37,510 nucleotides of DNA from positions 1-37,510 of the IMG/VR virus record IMGVR_UViG_3300038954_000119; one strand, 5' to 3'. Made by a program: the position numbers and the translations under genes. This document shows positions 7,189 through 14,942 of the stretch, piece by piece; the stretch's first letter is position 1; each line of letters starts with the position of its first letter. The notes beneath the pieces were generated by a model, which saw only the letters and a program-made list of their open reading frames with translations, was not told where the DNA came from and did not search any database. Origin of the DNA: a virus.

Positions 7189-7649
7189 ATGCTGGAAATA
7201 GGAACGAAGCTACGCAAGAAATATGGGGCAGCCTCATCGGTTCCGAAACCGAGATCACCAAGCGCGAGGTCGTACGAGACCGGGCCGAGGGCACAACCGA
7301 GATCGTCTACACTGTCGGCAAGGGCATGGCCTACGGCACCCACACCGAGGAAGGTATCAAGGCGAAGTTCCTCTTCGTGGACGACAACGCCACGGCTGCA
7401 CTCAATGAGAAGGTGATTGCACTGGTCGCCCCCGCAGGCATTGGCGCAGCTAAGTGGCGTTGCTTGGCACATGGTAAAGGTCGGAGATTCCCGGTTCGAC
7501 CCCGGATACAACGCGAGGCCGATGACCGAGAGGTTCAAGTCCTCAATGCGCCACTCAGGACCAGCTTCGGCTGGTGGGAGCATCGTAATTCTGTCAGTCT
7601 GGATGATTGGGCCGCCGCCACAGCTCCCCGGCAGCTCATAAACACATAA
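7189..7649 (+). pseudogene. Frameshifted hypothetical gene (start at 7189, body in another frame)
   Basis: AAGGAGG followed by ATG 7189 marks a strong translation start (MLEIGTKLRKKYG). After about 13 codons this frame turns into Ser/Arg/Pro-rich text typical of a wrong frame, while the frame one base earlier becomes protein-like (GSLIGSETEITKREV, later VGKGMAYGTHTEEGIKAKFLFVDD). One missing base at the GGGG run at 7225-7228 would join them. From about 7450 the second frame also loses protein character and the DNA shows tRNA T-arm-like motifs. Either this is a decaying gene, a sequencing error, or two overlapping elements. No family recognised. Confidence 0.45.
7443..7575 (+). other. tRNA-like T-arm motifs and UUCG hairpin (structured RNA?)
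   Basis: Two T-arm-like hairpins occur: GGTTCGACCCC around 7493-7503, stem about four pairs, and GAGGTTCAAGTCCTC at 7530-7544. GGCGCA (7443-7448) can pair with TGCGCC (7547-7552). A perfect hairpin ACCAGC-TTCG-GCTGGT follows at 7560-7575. I could not fold any 70-95 base stretch into a complete cloverleaf, so I do not call a tRNA gene. It may be a degenerate tRNA or another structured RNA. Confidence 0.25.
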
Positions 7650-7662
7650 TAAGGAGGTCGAT

Positions 7663-7824
7663 GTGAAAGCGGCAAGTGGGGTTCTGAGTTTAATCTGTTA
7701 CGGGGGTGTTTACTTTGTACTCAGTGATGCCGGAATAACTGACCAGTGGCATTATTGGGCTATTTTAGGATTGATGCTGATTCTTGACATTGGACAGTAT
7801 ACCATCGGGGTGCTTAAGAATTGA
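7663..7824 (+). CDS. Small two-pass membrane protein (53 aa)
   Basis: GTG 7663 stands behind AAGGAGG. The overlapping ATG at 7661 is followed at once by a stop, so GTG must be the start. The product MKAASGVLSLICYGG has one hydrophobic segment at the N-terminus and a second (about residues 32-50, YWAILGLMLILDIG) near the C-terminus. No family recognised. Confidence 0.55.
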   Translation: MKAASGVLSLICYGGVYFVLSDAGITDQWHYWAILGLMLILDIGQYTIGVLKN

Positions 7825-7855
7825 CATATTCAATTGTTAAGGTCCTTTTGAGTGC

Positions 7856-7870
7856 GCCCCCACCGGGGGC
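7856..7870 (+). terminator. GC-rich intergenic hairpin without T tract
   Basis: GCCCCC-ACC-GGGGGC forms a perfect six-pair stem with a three-base loop between two small membrane-protein genes. No T run follows, so it is at most a weak terminator or an RNA-stability element. Confidence 0.4.
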
Positions 7871-7959
7871 AACGATGGGGGCGGGGAACAACTTGGGGCT
7901 AACTATCACTACTATACCACATAATCCGCTCTATGAACCCATAGCAAAGGAGGAATCGC

Positions 7960-8277
7960 GTGGACGCATATGAAATCTACACTCTAGCCGGAGCCGCGCT
8001 ACTCACCACGCTGCTCCAGTTGGTGGCGCACTACGTCGAGAAGCCAAAGGAGCCGCGTCTGCTGGTACGCTATGTGTGGGGCACGATCATTCTTTGGGTC
8101 GGTTTCGCTGCGTGGCGGTTCCTGAACGGTGATTGGATTACGCCCTTGGGCCTTGCAGCAATCGACGCCACGGCAGGAGTCGCGGTCATCGGCTCCTATG
8201 CTTGGGACCGCACCGTGGAGCGGATACGACAAGCCAGGATGATTGAGGGAGCCGATGACGAACTCCAAAACGCCTGA
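7960..8277 (+). CDS. Three-pass membrane protein (105 aa)
   Basis: GTG 7960 lies behind AAAGGAGGAATCGC. The product has hydrophobic segments at about residues 7-24, 38-55 and 62-80, and a charged C-terminal tail. Size and layout resemble a holin, but no lysis genes are nearby and it sits in the early region, so a function in host takeover or exclusion is equally possible. Confidence 0.6.
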   Translation: MDAYEIYTLAGAALLTTLLQLVAHYVEKPKEPRLLVRYVWGTIILWVGFAAWRFLNGDWITPLGLAAIDATAGVAVIGSYAWDRTVERIRQARMIEGADDELQNA

Positions 8278-8485
8278 GTGGGAGCGGGTGCGCGATCTCG
8301 AAGACGTGATGTTCGTGCTTGGCACAATTGACCAGCTACGCGCTGAGATCAAGCTCGCAGCGTGGCAGCAGGGCGGGTATCAGCGGGTATTTCAACTGGC
8401 GGAAGAGCAACGGGTGGAATTGGATAAGCTGCGACCGTCGGTGAAGCGGCTTTACGACAAGTGGATCAAGGAGGCGAGAGAATGA
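8255..8485 (+). CDS. Hypothetical helical protein (76 aa)
   Basis: ATG 8255 after GAGGGAG overlaps the 3' end of the membrane-protein gene. The product is all-helical and charged (VRDLEDVMFVLGTIDQL, then ELDKLRPSVKRLYDKW). No domain recognised. Confidence 0.5.
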   Translation: MTNSKTPEWERVRDLEDVMFVLGTIDQLRAEIKLAAWQQGGYQRVFQLAEEQRVELDKLRPSVKRLYDKWIKEARE

Positions 8486-8841
8486 ATGAGTACACAAAAA
8501 AGTTAAAAATACACGGTCCATCTGATGGTAAAGGTCCATACGATGATGGCGGGGATTATGCACTCATTGACGCAGATGGGAAGATCGTCGGTGAGGCTAT
8601 CCACATCGTCGATCATAATGAGTATCGACCGGCACAGGCTAATGCTCAACTGTGGGCCACCGCCCCCGACCTACTGGCGGCTTGTGAATTTGGACCACCC
8701 GACAATTACGGCCCCGCCTTACTGGAAGTCGCAGCTGACATTGCAGAGAGCACGGGGCAACTTGAAACCGCGAGGGGATTGCGGCAGAAGGCCAAGATGG
8801 AACACGCCGCAATTACCAAAGCTAGGGGAGAGAACGAATGA
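8482..8841 (+). CDS. Hypothetical protein (119 aa)
   Basis: ATG 8482 overlaps the preceding gene's stop, with AGGCGAGAGA upstream. A beta-rich N-terminal half contains YALIDADGKIVGEA, followed by NAQLWATAPDLLAACE. That second pattern is common to many small phage proteins in which ATAPDLLAAL precedes a helical tail. Function unknown. Confidence 0.6.
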   Translation: MNEYTKKLKIHGPSDGKGPYDDGGDYALIDADGKIVGEAIHIVDHNEYRPAQANAQLWATAPDLLAACEFGPPDNYGPALLEVAADIAESTGQLETARGLRQKAKMEHAAITKARGENE

Positions 8842-9050
8842 ACGAATACCTAGACGACTACAAGGCAGGAATGATCGAAGAGATCCAGCAGAGCGACGAC
8901 CCGGCACAACGGGCGCGAGAGCTGCGAAAGAGCGCTAGAAAGGAGGCTCTTTCCGCCCACGACCGCCGCTACGCCTGGGAGCTGCTCAATGTTTGGTGGG
9001 ACATATTCTCGGAGGTATTCGATGACCACAATGACAGCGACAAACCGTGA
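8838..9050 (+). CDS. Hypothetical helical protein (70 aa)
   Basis: ATG 8838 overlaps the previous stop by four bases and follows GGGGAGAG. The product is amphipathic, charged and helical (ARELRKSARKEAL). No family recognised; it belongs to the run of coupled small early genes. Confidence 0.5.
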   Translation: MNEYLDDYKAGMIEEIQQSDDPAQRARELRKSARKEALSAHDRRYAWELLNVWWDIFSEVFDDHNDSDKP

Positions 9051-9396
9051 GAGCCGCGGATTGTTCAAAGTATTCTGCTTGCTCGTTCTCTGCACCGCCA
9101 CCATTGCCGTGTTCGCTGCCTTGGCCGATATGCGCACCGAGGTCAACAGCCACGCCCTCCAGCGGCACGGCCTCCAGGCGATCATGGCCTCCCGGTGGGT
9201 TGACGTGTTCGGCGGTCCCGGTCACGACTGCCCAGATGGTCGGACGCGGTGGGGCGTCAAGATGTGGGAGGGGGTATGGGCAGTGAAGGTGATGGAGGGG
9301 GATGCGTTCGTCACTGCGTTTCTCTGCTACGACGCGGGGTACGTCGTGCGGATGCTCGACCCGTGTGACCCGCCTGGGTTACAGGTGGCGCAGTGA
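9022..9396 (+). CDS. Membrane-anchored or secreted protein (124 aa)
   Basis: ATG 9022 overlaps the previous gene. A transmembrane or signal segment spans about residues 13-36 (FKVFCLLVLCTATIAVFAAL), followed by a soluble domain of about 85 residues with two Cys (HDCPDG, FLCYDAG) that could form a disulfide outside the cell. No family recognised. GGAGGTATTCG lies upstream. Confidence 0.55.
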   Translation: MTTMTATNRESRGLFKVFCLLVLCTATIAVFAALADMRTEVNSHALQRHGLQAIMASRWVDVFGGPGHDCPDGRTRWGVKMWEGVWAVKVMEGDAFVTAFLCYDAGYVVRMLDPCDPPGLQVAQ

Positions 9397-9397
9397 T

Positions 9398-9679
9398 ATG
9401 CCTAACATCAAGCCCAACCGCGACAACTGGCGCGAGTTCTGCGAGGAACCGAAACTTACAGACGAAGAATATGAAGTATGGCTTGGAATGTCAGCGGCGA
9501 CCAGTGCTGACGATGACTTGATGACTGAGCTGATTGAGGCTGTCCCCGGAAAGCGCGAGCCGATTGAGTTTGGCGGCGATGATTGGTCCGACGTAGTAAC
9601 CGAGGTGGACGCATCGCGCCGGTTGGCAAGGGCAGAGGTTGAATGGTGGAGGAAACAGAATGGGCAACTATCCGATTGA
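9398..9679 (+). CDS. Hypothetical acidic protein (93 aa)
   Basis: ATG 9398 is the likely start; the frame before it is a shadow of the previous gene. The protein is acidic with several Trp residues (MPNIKPNRDNWREFCEEP; VEWWRKQN at the end). No recognised domain. Its end overlaps the MazG-like gene. Confidence 0.5.
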   Translation: MPNIKPNRDNWREFCEEPKLTDEEYEVWLGMSAATSADDDLMTELIEAVPGKREPIEFGGDDWSDVVTEVDASRRLARAEVEWWRKQNGQLSD

Positions 9680-9905
9680 AGCTAGGCGTGAATTATTCGG
9701 CGATGTAGCCGCCGAGATGGACGCACAGCTAGAACAGTGGGGAGAGCAGAATCATCCTGGCCCCATTTGGCTCACGATCTTGATGGAAGAAGTCGGCGAG
9801 GCGTGTAAGGCCGGGTTGCAGGGTGGTGACATAGAAAGCGAACTGGTACAGGTTGCGGCGGTTGCGTTGTCGTGGCTGGAGTGTCACCGACGGAACCTGG
9901 AATGA
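9660..9905 (+). CDS. MazG-like nucleotide pyrophosphohydrolase family protein (81 aa)
   Basis: ATG 9660 follows GGAGGAAACAGA. The core EEVGEACKAGLQ, followed by an ESELVQVAAVALSWLE helix, resembles the metal-binding helices of phage MazG-like proteins (EExxE on helix one, ExxD/E-like acidic positions on the next). These enzymes hydrolyse nucleoside triphosphates and, in phage, may clean the nucleotide pool or lower alarmone signalling. At 81 residues it is short, so it would have to act as a multimer. The family call is moderately sure; the substrate is unknown. Confidence 0.6.
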   Translation: MGNYPIEARRELFGDVAAEMDAQLEQWGEQNHPGPIWLTILMEEVGEACKAGLQGGDIESELVQVAAVALSWLECHRRNLE

Positions 9906-9947
9906 CAAGGGCGTTTATGGGAGCAGTAGCCCCGAAGGAGATTAGAG

Positions 9948-10400
9948 ATGGAGATCACAGAGGTATCAGTAGAAGTCGGAGAAGTTCGCAATCACCCGTT
10001 CGAGTACGGCAACCGCCGTGCCTCGGTGCGGATGACGGCTGCATTGGATGAGGTCGATAATCATGAGGTATCTGCCGCAGAACTACGCTTGATGGCTCGG
10101 CAGCAGGTGGAGGCGGAGCTCGATGGCTGGGAAGAGCGAATCAGAGAAGAACGGCGAATCGCAGACGTGTTGTTGGAAATCGAAAACGAAGTCTATCGAG
10201 TTCGGCAATTTGGTAACTCTCCCGATGACGTATCAGCACATGTGGAAGGCGCGATGGTGGTCATCGAGGATCTGCCGGAAGAAATGCGCCAGGAGTGGAT
10301 TGATCGCGTGCTCGATGCCAAACGTGAGCGGATCGCGGAGTTAGAAGAAATCAAGCGCGACGAAGAAGAAGGCTATGTCGAGCCGGAAATCGACTTCTAG
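9948..10400 (+). CDS. Hypothetical charged helical protein (150 aa)
   Basis: ATG 9948 follows GAAGGAGATTAGAG. The N-terminal 40 residues are beta-like (ITEVSVEVGEVRNHP); the rest is a long charged helix with probable coiled coil (residues about 60-140, many Glu and Arg). No family recognised. Confidence 0.6.
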   Translation: MEITEVSVEVGEVRNHPFEYGNRRASVRMTAALDEVDNHEVSAAELRLMARQQVEAELDGWEERIREERRIADVLLEIENEVYRVRQFGNSPDDVSAHVEGAMVVIEDLPEEMRQEWIDRVLDAKRERIAELEEIKRDEEEGYVEPEIDF

Positions 10401-10439
10401 CACGCATAAGGTGTTCAGTAGGATCTGTAGGGGTTGCTT

Positions 10440-10964
10440 ATGAACGAATTGACAGAACAGGAATGGTCGTATTTAGCGGGGTTCTTTGACGGTGATGGAT
10501 GCGTTAGATCACCAAGTATATAGGGCCGCGCTGTAAATCTCCGTCGTATGGCCTAACAGTGATTTTTGGTCAAGCCGACGAGTTGTTCCTCAAGTATTGG
10601 CAAGTCAAGATAGGCGTTGGTCGTGTCAATGAAGCGCCGGGGGGGCAATAGCAAGCTAGGGAGCAAAAGAACCTATGCTTGGCGCATCTCTACTAGAGAA
10701 GCCCAAGAGCTGCTCCAGCATCTGGTTGACTACGTTGTACTTAAGAAGGATCAGGTGCAAGTTGCACTTGAGTTTCTTGAAATCCCTGCTGGGCCGTGGG
10801 GTAGCGCGGGGATTCCACAGGACATCACTCACAAACGTGAAGAGTACAAGCGTGCGCTGAGTGCTCTCAAGCACAAGTCATTTGATGGGCTGGACGAAAT
10901 CGACTTGACTGACTTAGATTGTGCTCCACAAAGCCCACAACTGGAGCTATGGAGCGATAACTAG
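10440..10964 (+). pseudogene. LAGLIDADG homing endonuclease, broken by two indels
   Basis: ATG 10440 opens MNELTEQEWSYLAGFFDGDG, the LAGLIDADG motif, then stops at TAG 10521. Shifted by one base, the homology continues (ITKYIGPRC, then SYGLTVIFGQADELFLKYWQ) until a run of seven G at 10639-10645. There a second shift returns to the frame ending at TAG 10964 (KRTYAWRISTREAQELLQHL, then LKKDQVQVALEFL). The two shifts cancel. The pieces together make a roughly 175-residue free-standing single-motif LAGLIDADG endonuclease, a type that acts as a dimer. It stands alone between phage genes, with no intron or intein signature around it. Real decay and sequencing error cannot be told apart here. Confidence 0.75.
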
Positions 10965-10983
10965 CACGTTTATGGGAGGTAAT

Positions 10984-11154
10984 ATGCCAAAACGATACTT
11001 TGTAAACGAGCAAACCAAGGGACACATCATAGCTGATGCGAAGATGGGAGAATCAAAACAGGAGATGCTCGGTGAAATACTGCGCGAGCAGGGGTACTCT
11101 GAGGTCGAGCGTGACGAGTACCATCGGTTTGTGAAGAACAACCCACAGGAATGA
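10984..11154 (+). CDS. Hypothetical protein (56 aa)
   Basis: ATG 10984 follows GGGAGGTAAT. The product is a charged, helical small protein (MPKRYFVNEQTKGHIIADAK). No family recognised. Confidence 0.5.
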   Translation: MPKRYFVNEQTKGHIIADAKMGESKQEMLGEILREQGYSEVERDEYHRFVKNNPQE

Positions 11155-11212
11155 CAACAGCATTTCACCGAGCTATGCAATTTCACAGTTCGATGAAAGC
11201 AAAGGAGAGAGC

Positions 11213-12304
11213 ATGAGTGACAAGTTGACGTATAACCAGGCGATTGATCGCATAGCAGAGTTAGAGGATGAGCGCGACGAGTTGCAGCGAGCGGTGGAGC
11301 TATCACAAGATGCTTATACTGGAACCCAATCCGAACTCGCCACCTGCCGCGAGAAGGCCAGGGGGTGGTTCAACAAAGCTGAACGGTGCTTTGAATCAGA
11401 GCGTGATTTGAAGCGCGATCTGAAATTAGAGCGCATGGCCCACGGTGAGGCGGAGGATCTGCTGCACGAGTGCCACAAGAAGCTGGTAGCGACACAGGCC
11501 CGAGCCCGGCAACTCACTGATGATCTGCGAGCGTGGACGAAGACAGAGGTCGCGCCGGTGGACACTGGCGCCCTAGACACCTACGTAGCCGAGATCGTAG
11601 CAGACCGCGACAAACAAATCAATGGCGAACGAGCAGCGAGTCGAAAACTCAGAGAGAAGCTGGCGGCGGCTGAGGAGAGAGAGCAGGAGGCCATTGAGAT
11701 ATTGAGAGAACTCGAAAGAGTACATCGCAATCATTTCTGTGGCATTTGTGGAGCACATGCGGAGCCATCACTAGAAGGATGGATACCACCACAACACAAG
11801 CCAGATTGTAAGTTAATGAAGATTCTCAATTGTGAATCCGATGCGGAAACCCTCGACGCCGCGCTGGAGAGCCGCGAACATGAAGTACTCGAGGCGCTAT
11901 GTCGGCTCTTTACCGGCAAGGAGTGGAGTGAGGTCGCGATAACGTGGGACGAGAGCGGGCCAGAGCGCATAAGCATCAATGCACTATGGGGTTACATTCA
12001 CAATAGGCACCGTGCCATGCTGGAGCAGGCGCGTCGGGAGGGCAAGCGCGAGGGGCGCAAGCTCTTCCCATCAGAGATGCGGCTGGCGGAGCGGACAGGC
12101 AGGGAGAAGGAACGGGAGCAGATTGAGCAAGAGAAGGGGATGGTCTACAACGAATACTTGGACCGCTACTTCTCAAGCAAGGAGCAATCTGAAAAGACAG
12201 AGAAGTGGTGGCGAGGGTTAGAGGAAAACTGTCCGCTCAAAGCTGCAATTCAAGCAATCCGCGAGGCCGACGTAGATAACGCAGGCGATAACGACGCAGC
12301 GTAG
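11213..12304 (+). CDS. Coiled-coil protein with a central zinc-knuckle-like motif (363 aa)
   Basis: ATG 11213 follows AAAGGAGAGAGC. Residues about 5-170 are a nearly unbroken charged coiled coil (AELEDERDELQRAVEL and similar heptads). At about 177-197 a CGICGAH and a later HKPDC give a C-X2-C...H...C set that could hold zinc. After that come a possible small globular segment with conserved Trp (FTGKEWSEVAITW) and another charged coil. It is one of the largest early proteins; the architecture suggests a structural or DNA-associated scaffold. I recognise no family. Confidence 0.65.
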   Translation: MSDKLTYNQAIDRIAELEDERDELQRAVELSQDAYTGTQSELATCREKARGWFNKAERCFESERDLKRDLKLERMAHGEAEDLLHECHKKLVATQARARQLTDDLRAWTKTEVAPVDTGALDTYVAEIVADRDKQINGERAASRKLREKLAAAEEREQEAIEILRELERVHRNHFCGICGAHAEPSLEGWIPPQHKPDCKLMKILNCESDAETLDAALESREHEVLEALCRLFTGKEWSEVAITWDESGPERISINALWGYIHNRHRAMLEQARREGKREGRKLFPSEMRLAERTGREKEREQIEQEKGMVYNEYLDRYFSSKEQSEKTEKWWRGLEENCPLKAAIQAIREADVDNAGDNDAA

Positions 12305-12365
12305 ATGGTATCTACGTTGTGGATATAGGTAAGGCAATCCCGCTTTCAAGAACTAAGGAGGCTTC

Positions 12366-12599
12366 ATGCCAGTTAAATGCATCAAGGACCCAACCGGTAT
12401 GTTCAGGCGCGGCGCAGAGTTCCGTAATGTCGATTGGGCCATATCAGCACACGGCAAGGTGTGGCCGGAGGGCAGCAAGTGGCTGTGGGAGGGGCGCGGA
12501 GAGCCGCACAAGGTACTGGTGGTCGGGAGGGGCAAGGTGCCGATCAGGGATGACGGGGCAATTCTGGAGACCACGACGACGCGATATGAGTGGGCCTAG
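12366..12599 (+). CDS. Hypothetical protein (77 aa)
   Basis: ATG 12366 follows AAGGAGGCTTC. The small protein is beta-rich with many Gly and Trp (MPVKCIKDPTGMFRRGAEF), possibly a small barrel. No family recognised. Confidence 0.5.
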   Translation: MPVKCIKDPTGMFRRGAEFRNVDWAISAHGKVWPEGSKWLWEGRGEPHKVLVVGRGKVPIRDDGAILETTTTRYEWA

Positions 12600-12638
12600 A
12601 CAAACGTTGGACAAAGTGATACGTTGGAGGAAAGTGTG

Positions 12639-12824
12639 ATGAAATTAATACTACGCAAGCTGCTTTACAACAGACTGTTTTCGCGCATTTTTATAGGTGC
12701 TTGGATGCGCCACCTTGACGGAAACCACCTTGCTGACTATGAGGTGTGTCGCCACTGGCGATGCTGGCTTTTCTGGCACATTGAATACATATTGTGGTAC
12801 TGGTTGCCGGGAGCGCCAGAATGA
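12639..12824 (+). CDS. Small Trp-rich protein (61 aa), possibly membrane-associated
   Basis: ATG 12639 follows GGAGGAAAGTGTG. It has a basic N-terminus and a C-terminal aromatic stretch (CRHWRCWLFWHIEYILWYWL) that could sit in or on the membrane. No family recognised. Its end overlaps the next gene by four bases. Confidence 0.45.
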   Translation: MKLILRKLLYNRLFSRIFIGAWMRHLDGNHLADYEVCRHWRCWLFWHIEYILWYWLPGAPE

Positions 12825-13018
12825 CCAGGATCAGATTCACCACAAATGACGCAGAGTACACCGTCACAGAGAGCAAGCGCAATCACCGCATCATTCGCTT
12901 GGAGGACGGCAAGGGCGACCCACTGGTACTTGACCGGCGTATCTACCAGCGAATGAGGGAGGCCGGTGTGGTGGTGGAGGCAGACGCGAAGGAGAAGCGG
13001 GAGCGGTGGGAGTTGTGA
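12821..13018 (+). CDS. Hypothetical basic protein (65 aa)
   Basis: ATG 12821 overlaps the previous stop as ATGA. The protein is small, with strands (TRIRFTTNDAEYTVTES) then a charged tail. Its stop overlaps the methyltransferase start. No family recognised. Confidence 0.5.
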   Translation: MTRIRFTTNDAEYTVTESKRNHRIIRLEDGKGDPLVLDRRIYQRMREAGVVVEADAKEKRERWEL

Positions 13019-13752
13019 GATTAGGACCGTATAAGTTGGGGCCAAATGACACACCAGAGAATGGTATCTACACTGGCGATGCGCGGGAGCTGGCGAAGGC
13101 GATACCGGATGAGAGCGTGGACTTGGTACTGACAGACCCGCCTTTTGGTATTGACTTCGATTATGGTGGCACCTACGATGACGACCCGCAGATGTACCGT
13201 CACTTGTTGGATTGGATAGTAGAAGTAAGCAACCGCGTGGTGCGCCCAGGAGGATTGTGCTTCGTATATGTCGCACAACCCCAGCTGTACGACATATGGC
13301 CTGGCGCGTTCCCAGAAGGTAGTCGCTTATTTGCTGCCTGCAAGAACTTCGTACAGATGCGGCCAACACCAGTGCAGTTTGCTTTTGACCCGGTGGTGTT
13401 TTGGCGTAAGGATGGGCCGCGCTTAAAGCCAGACAGTGGTCGTGACTGGCATGTAGCGAATACCTGCATTACAAATAGCCGTGGATTGAATGAAGCGGGT
13501 TGGCATCCTTGTCCTCGCCCATTAGATACGGTTATGTACATGGTAGAACATTTCTCACCGGTGGACGGGATAGTAGTAGATTGGTTTTGTGGTAGTGCAA
13601 CAACAGCATTGGCTTGTCACCTTTTGAGGCGCCATTGGTGGTCTTGTGAGATTGTAGATGAATGGGCACAACTAGCACGCGACCGGGTGAGACAGACGCA
13701 ACCGCCGTTGTTCGTGCCGGAGCCAGGGCAGGCGGAGATGGATTTGGGATAA
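13015..13752 (+). CDS. DNA methyltransferase, N6-adenine/N4-cytosine class (beta-type order)
   Basis: The catalytic motif IV is DPPF near residue 41, preceded by VDLVLTD. The SAM-binding motif I appears late, as VDWFCGSATTALAC near residue 195, after a HPCPRPLDTVMYMV segment. Motif IV before motif I is the beta-class order of the N6_N4 Mtase family. DPPF suggests adenine-N6 rather than cytosine-N4. GTG 13015 overlaps the upstream stop; GTG 13006 is also possible. No restriction enzyme is adjacent, so this is best read as an orphan phage methylase that guards phage DNA or marks it, though a nuclease gene lies 1.3 kb downstream. Confidence 0.9.
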   Translation: MRLGPYKLGPNDTPENGIYTGDARELAKAIPDESVDLVLTDPPFGIDFDYGGTYDDDPQMYRHLLDWIVEVSNRVVRPGGLCFVYVAQPQLYDIWPGAFPEGSRLFAACKNFVQMRPTPVQFAFDPVVFWRKDGPRLKPDSGRDWHVANTCITNSRGLNEAGWHPCPRPLDTVMYMVEHFSPVDGIVVDWFCGSATTALACHLLRRHWWSCEIVDEWAQLARDRVRQTQPPLFVPEPGQAEMDLG

Positions 13753-13871
13753 TTTGGGATATATGCGCTTGTGCGAAACGGGATTCTGTGGTAGCATGTT
13801 GATGCTCGCCAAAGCGTTGACACATCAGGAGTCGATTATGCTCCGCAATCAATCTCATATTGCGCTCGAAG

Positions 13872-13940
13872 GCCCCGTTTTGTCGGTTCAGTGTGTCGCT
13901 TTGGCGAGGGACACGACTCCACCGATGAGGCGGGGCTTTT
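13872..13940 (+). terminator. Multi-stem structured RNA ending in a T run
   Basis: Four nested stems can form: GCCCCG (13872-13877) with CGGGGC (13931-13936); TCGGT (13883-13887) with ACCGA (13921-13925); GTGTC (13893-13897) with GACAC (13910-13914); and an inner CGC/GCG. TTTT follows at once. It ends the methyltransferase transcript and stands about 20 bases before the DUF5131 gene. The nested shape is more elaborate than a plain terminator and could be an attenuator or riboswitch-like leader. Confidence 0.55.
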
Positions 13941-13956
13941 GCGTACCTAGGGGGGA

Positions 13957-14874
13957 ATGATGACTAACATCGAATGGGTAGCACGACCAGGAACTAAGCC
14001 AGAAACGTGGAATCCAGTACACGGCTGTACTAAGATCAGCGCGGGTTGTAAGAACTGCTACGCGGAGAAGATGGCGCGGCGGCTGGCGGGTCGGCACGGA
14101 TACCCGAAGGCACCCCATCACTTTGACGTGACGCTGAGGCCGGACCGACTGGAAGAGCCGTTGCACTGGCGGAAACCGAGGACGGTGTTTGTGTGTTCGA
14201 TGGGGGATCTGTTTCACGAAGACGTACCCTATGACTTCATTCTTGACGTATTCAACGTTATTGCTCAAGCACCACATTGTACTTTCCAGATACTCACCAA
14301 GAGACCCGAGCGAATGAGAGTTGTTTTGGATAGGATACAAGAGGGATGGGATGATGACATCACTTGGACAGGCGACTATCCATACTATGCTTTTGGGGCA
14401 TTATCACAGTGGCCTTGGCCTCACGTCTGGCTCGGCGTCACTGCGGAGAATCAACGTCAGGCCGACGAGCGAATACCGCACTTGCTGAATACGCCGGCAG
14501 CATTGCGCTTTGTGAGCATTGAGCCGATGCTAGGGCCAGTAGGCTTACAGAGCCTAGAATCAAACAACGGGAGATTAGACGCGATTGGTGGTGAGTGGGA
14601 GGGATGTGAAGCACGAGATATGGGTCACGAACCTATTGGGTGGCCCACCAATAGCATTGATTGGGTCATCGTCGGCGGCGAATCCGGGCCAGGAGCACGA
14701 CCATTCAAAGCACAATGGGCGCTTGACGTTATCGAACAGTGTAAGGCTGCTGGCGTGCCGGTATTTATGAAGCAACTCGGGTCATACACCGCTAGAAGCA
14801 CGGGGCAACGGGGCAAGATGGGCGATCCGGGCGGATGGATTGAAGAATTGCGTGTGAGGGAATGGCCGCGCTAG
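13957..14874 (+). CDS. Phage Gp37/Gp68-type DUF5131 protein, radical-SAM-like
   Basis: The N-terminus WNPVHGCTKISAGCKNCYAE gives a C-X6-C-X2-C set (Cys24, 31, 34), the hallmark of DUF5131 (phage Gp37/Gp68 family), which carries a radical-SAM-like iron-sulfur site. Later family blocks are visible: VFVCSMGDLFHEDVP, FQILTKRPERM, WLGVTAENQ, RFVSIEPMLGP, IVGGESGPGARP and a C-terminal VFMKQLG. About 305 residues is full length. The family is common in phages and mobile elements, and its reaction is not established to my knowledge. Starts at ATG 13957 or 13960 are equally good. It lies behind the structured leader at 13872-13940. Confidence 0.92.
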   Translation: MMTNIEWVARPGTKPETWNPVHGCTKISAGCKNCYAEKMARRLAGRHGYPKAPHHFDVTLRPDRLEEPLHWRKPRTVFVCSMGDLFHEDVPYDFILDVFNVIAQAPHCTFQILTKRPERMRVVLDRIQEGWDDDITWTGDYPYYAFGALSQWPWPHVWLGVTAENQRQADERIPHLLNTPAALRFVSIEPMLGPVGLQSLESNNGRLDAIGGEWEGCEARDMGHEPIGWPTNSIDWVIVGGESGPGARPFKAQWALDVIEQCKAAGVPVFMKQLGSYTARSTGQRGKMGDPGGWIEELRVREWPR

Positions 14875-14942
14875 TTTTTTGCATTAGTTGTGCCTTCCGC
14901 TGCTAACACCAGGGGAACGCTAGACGAACAGGGGGCTAAGGG

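Noticed and set aside
7443-7553. A tRNA gene
   Set aside because: T-arm motifs are present but acceptor, D and anticodon arms cannot be placed within a normal length, and there is no CCA end; kept only as a tRNA-like region.
13817-13842. Promoter at TTGACA 13817
   Set aside because: The nearest -10-like hexamer is only 14 bases away and poor.
13754-13960. 68-codon frame across the methyltransferase-DUF5131 gap
   Set aside because: It runs through the structured RNA and into the next gene, has no ribosome site, and its second half is the hairpin sequence.
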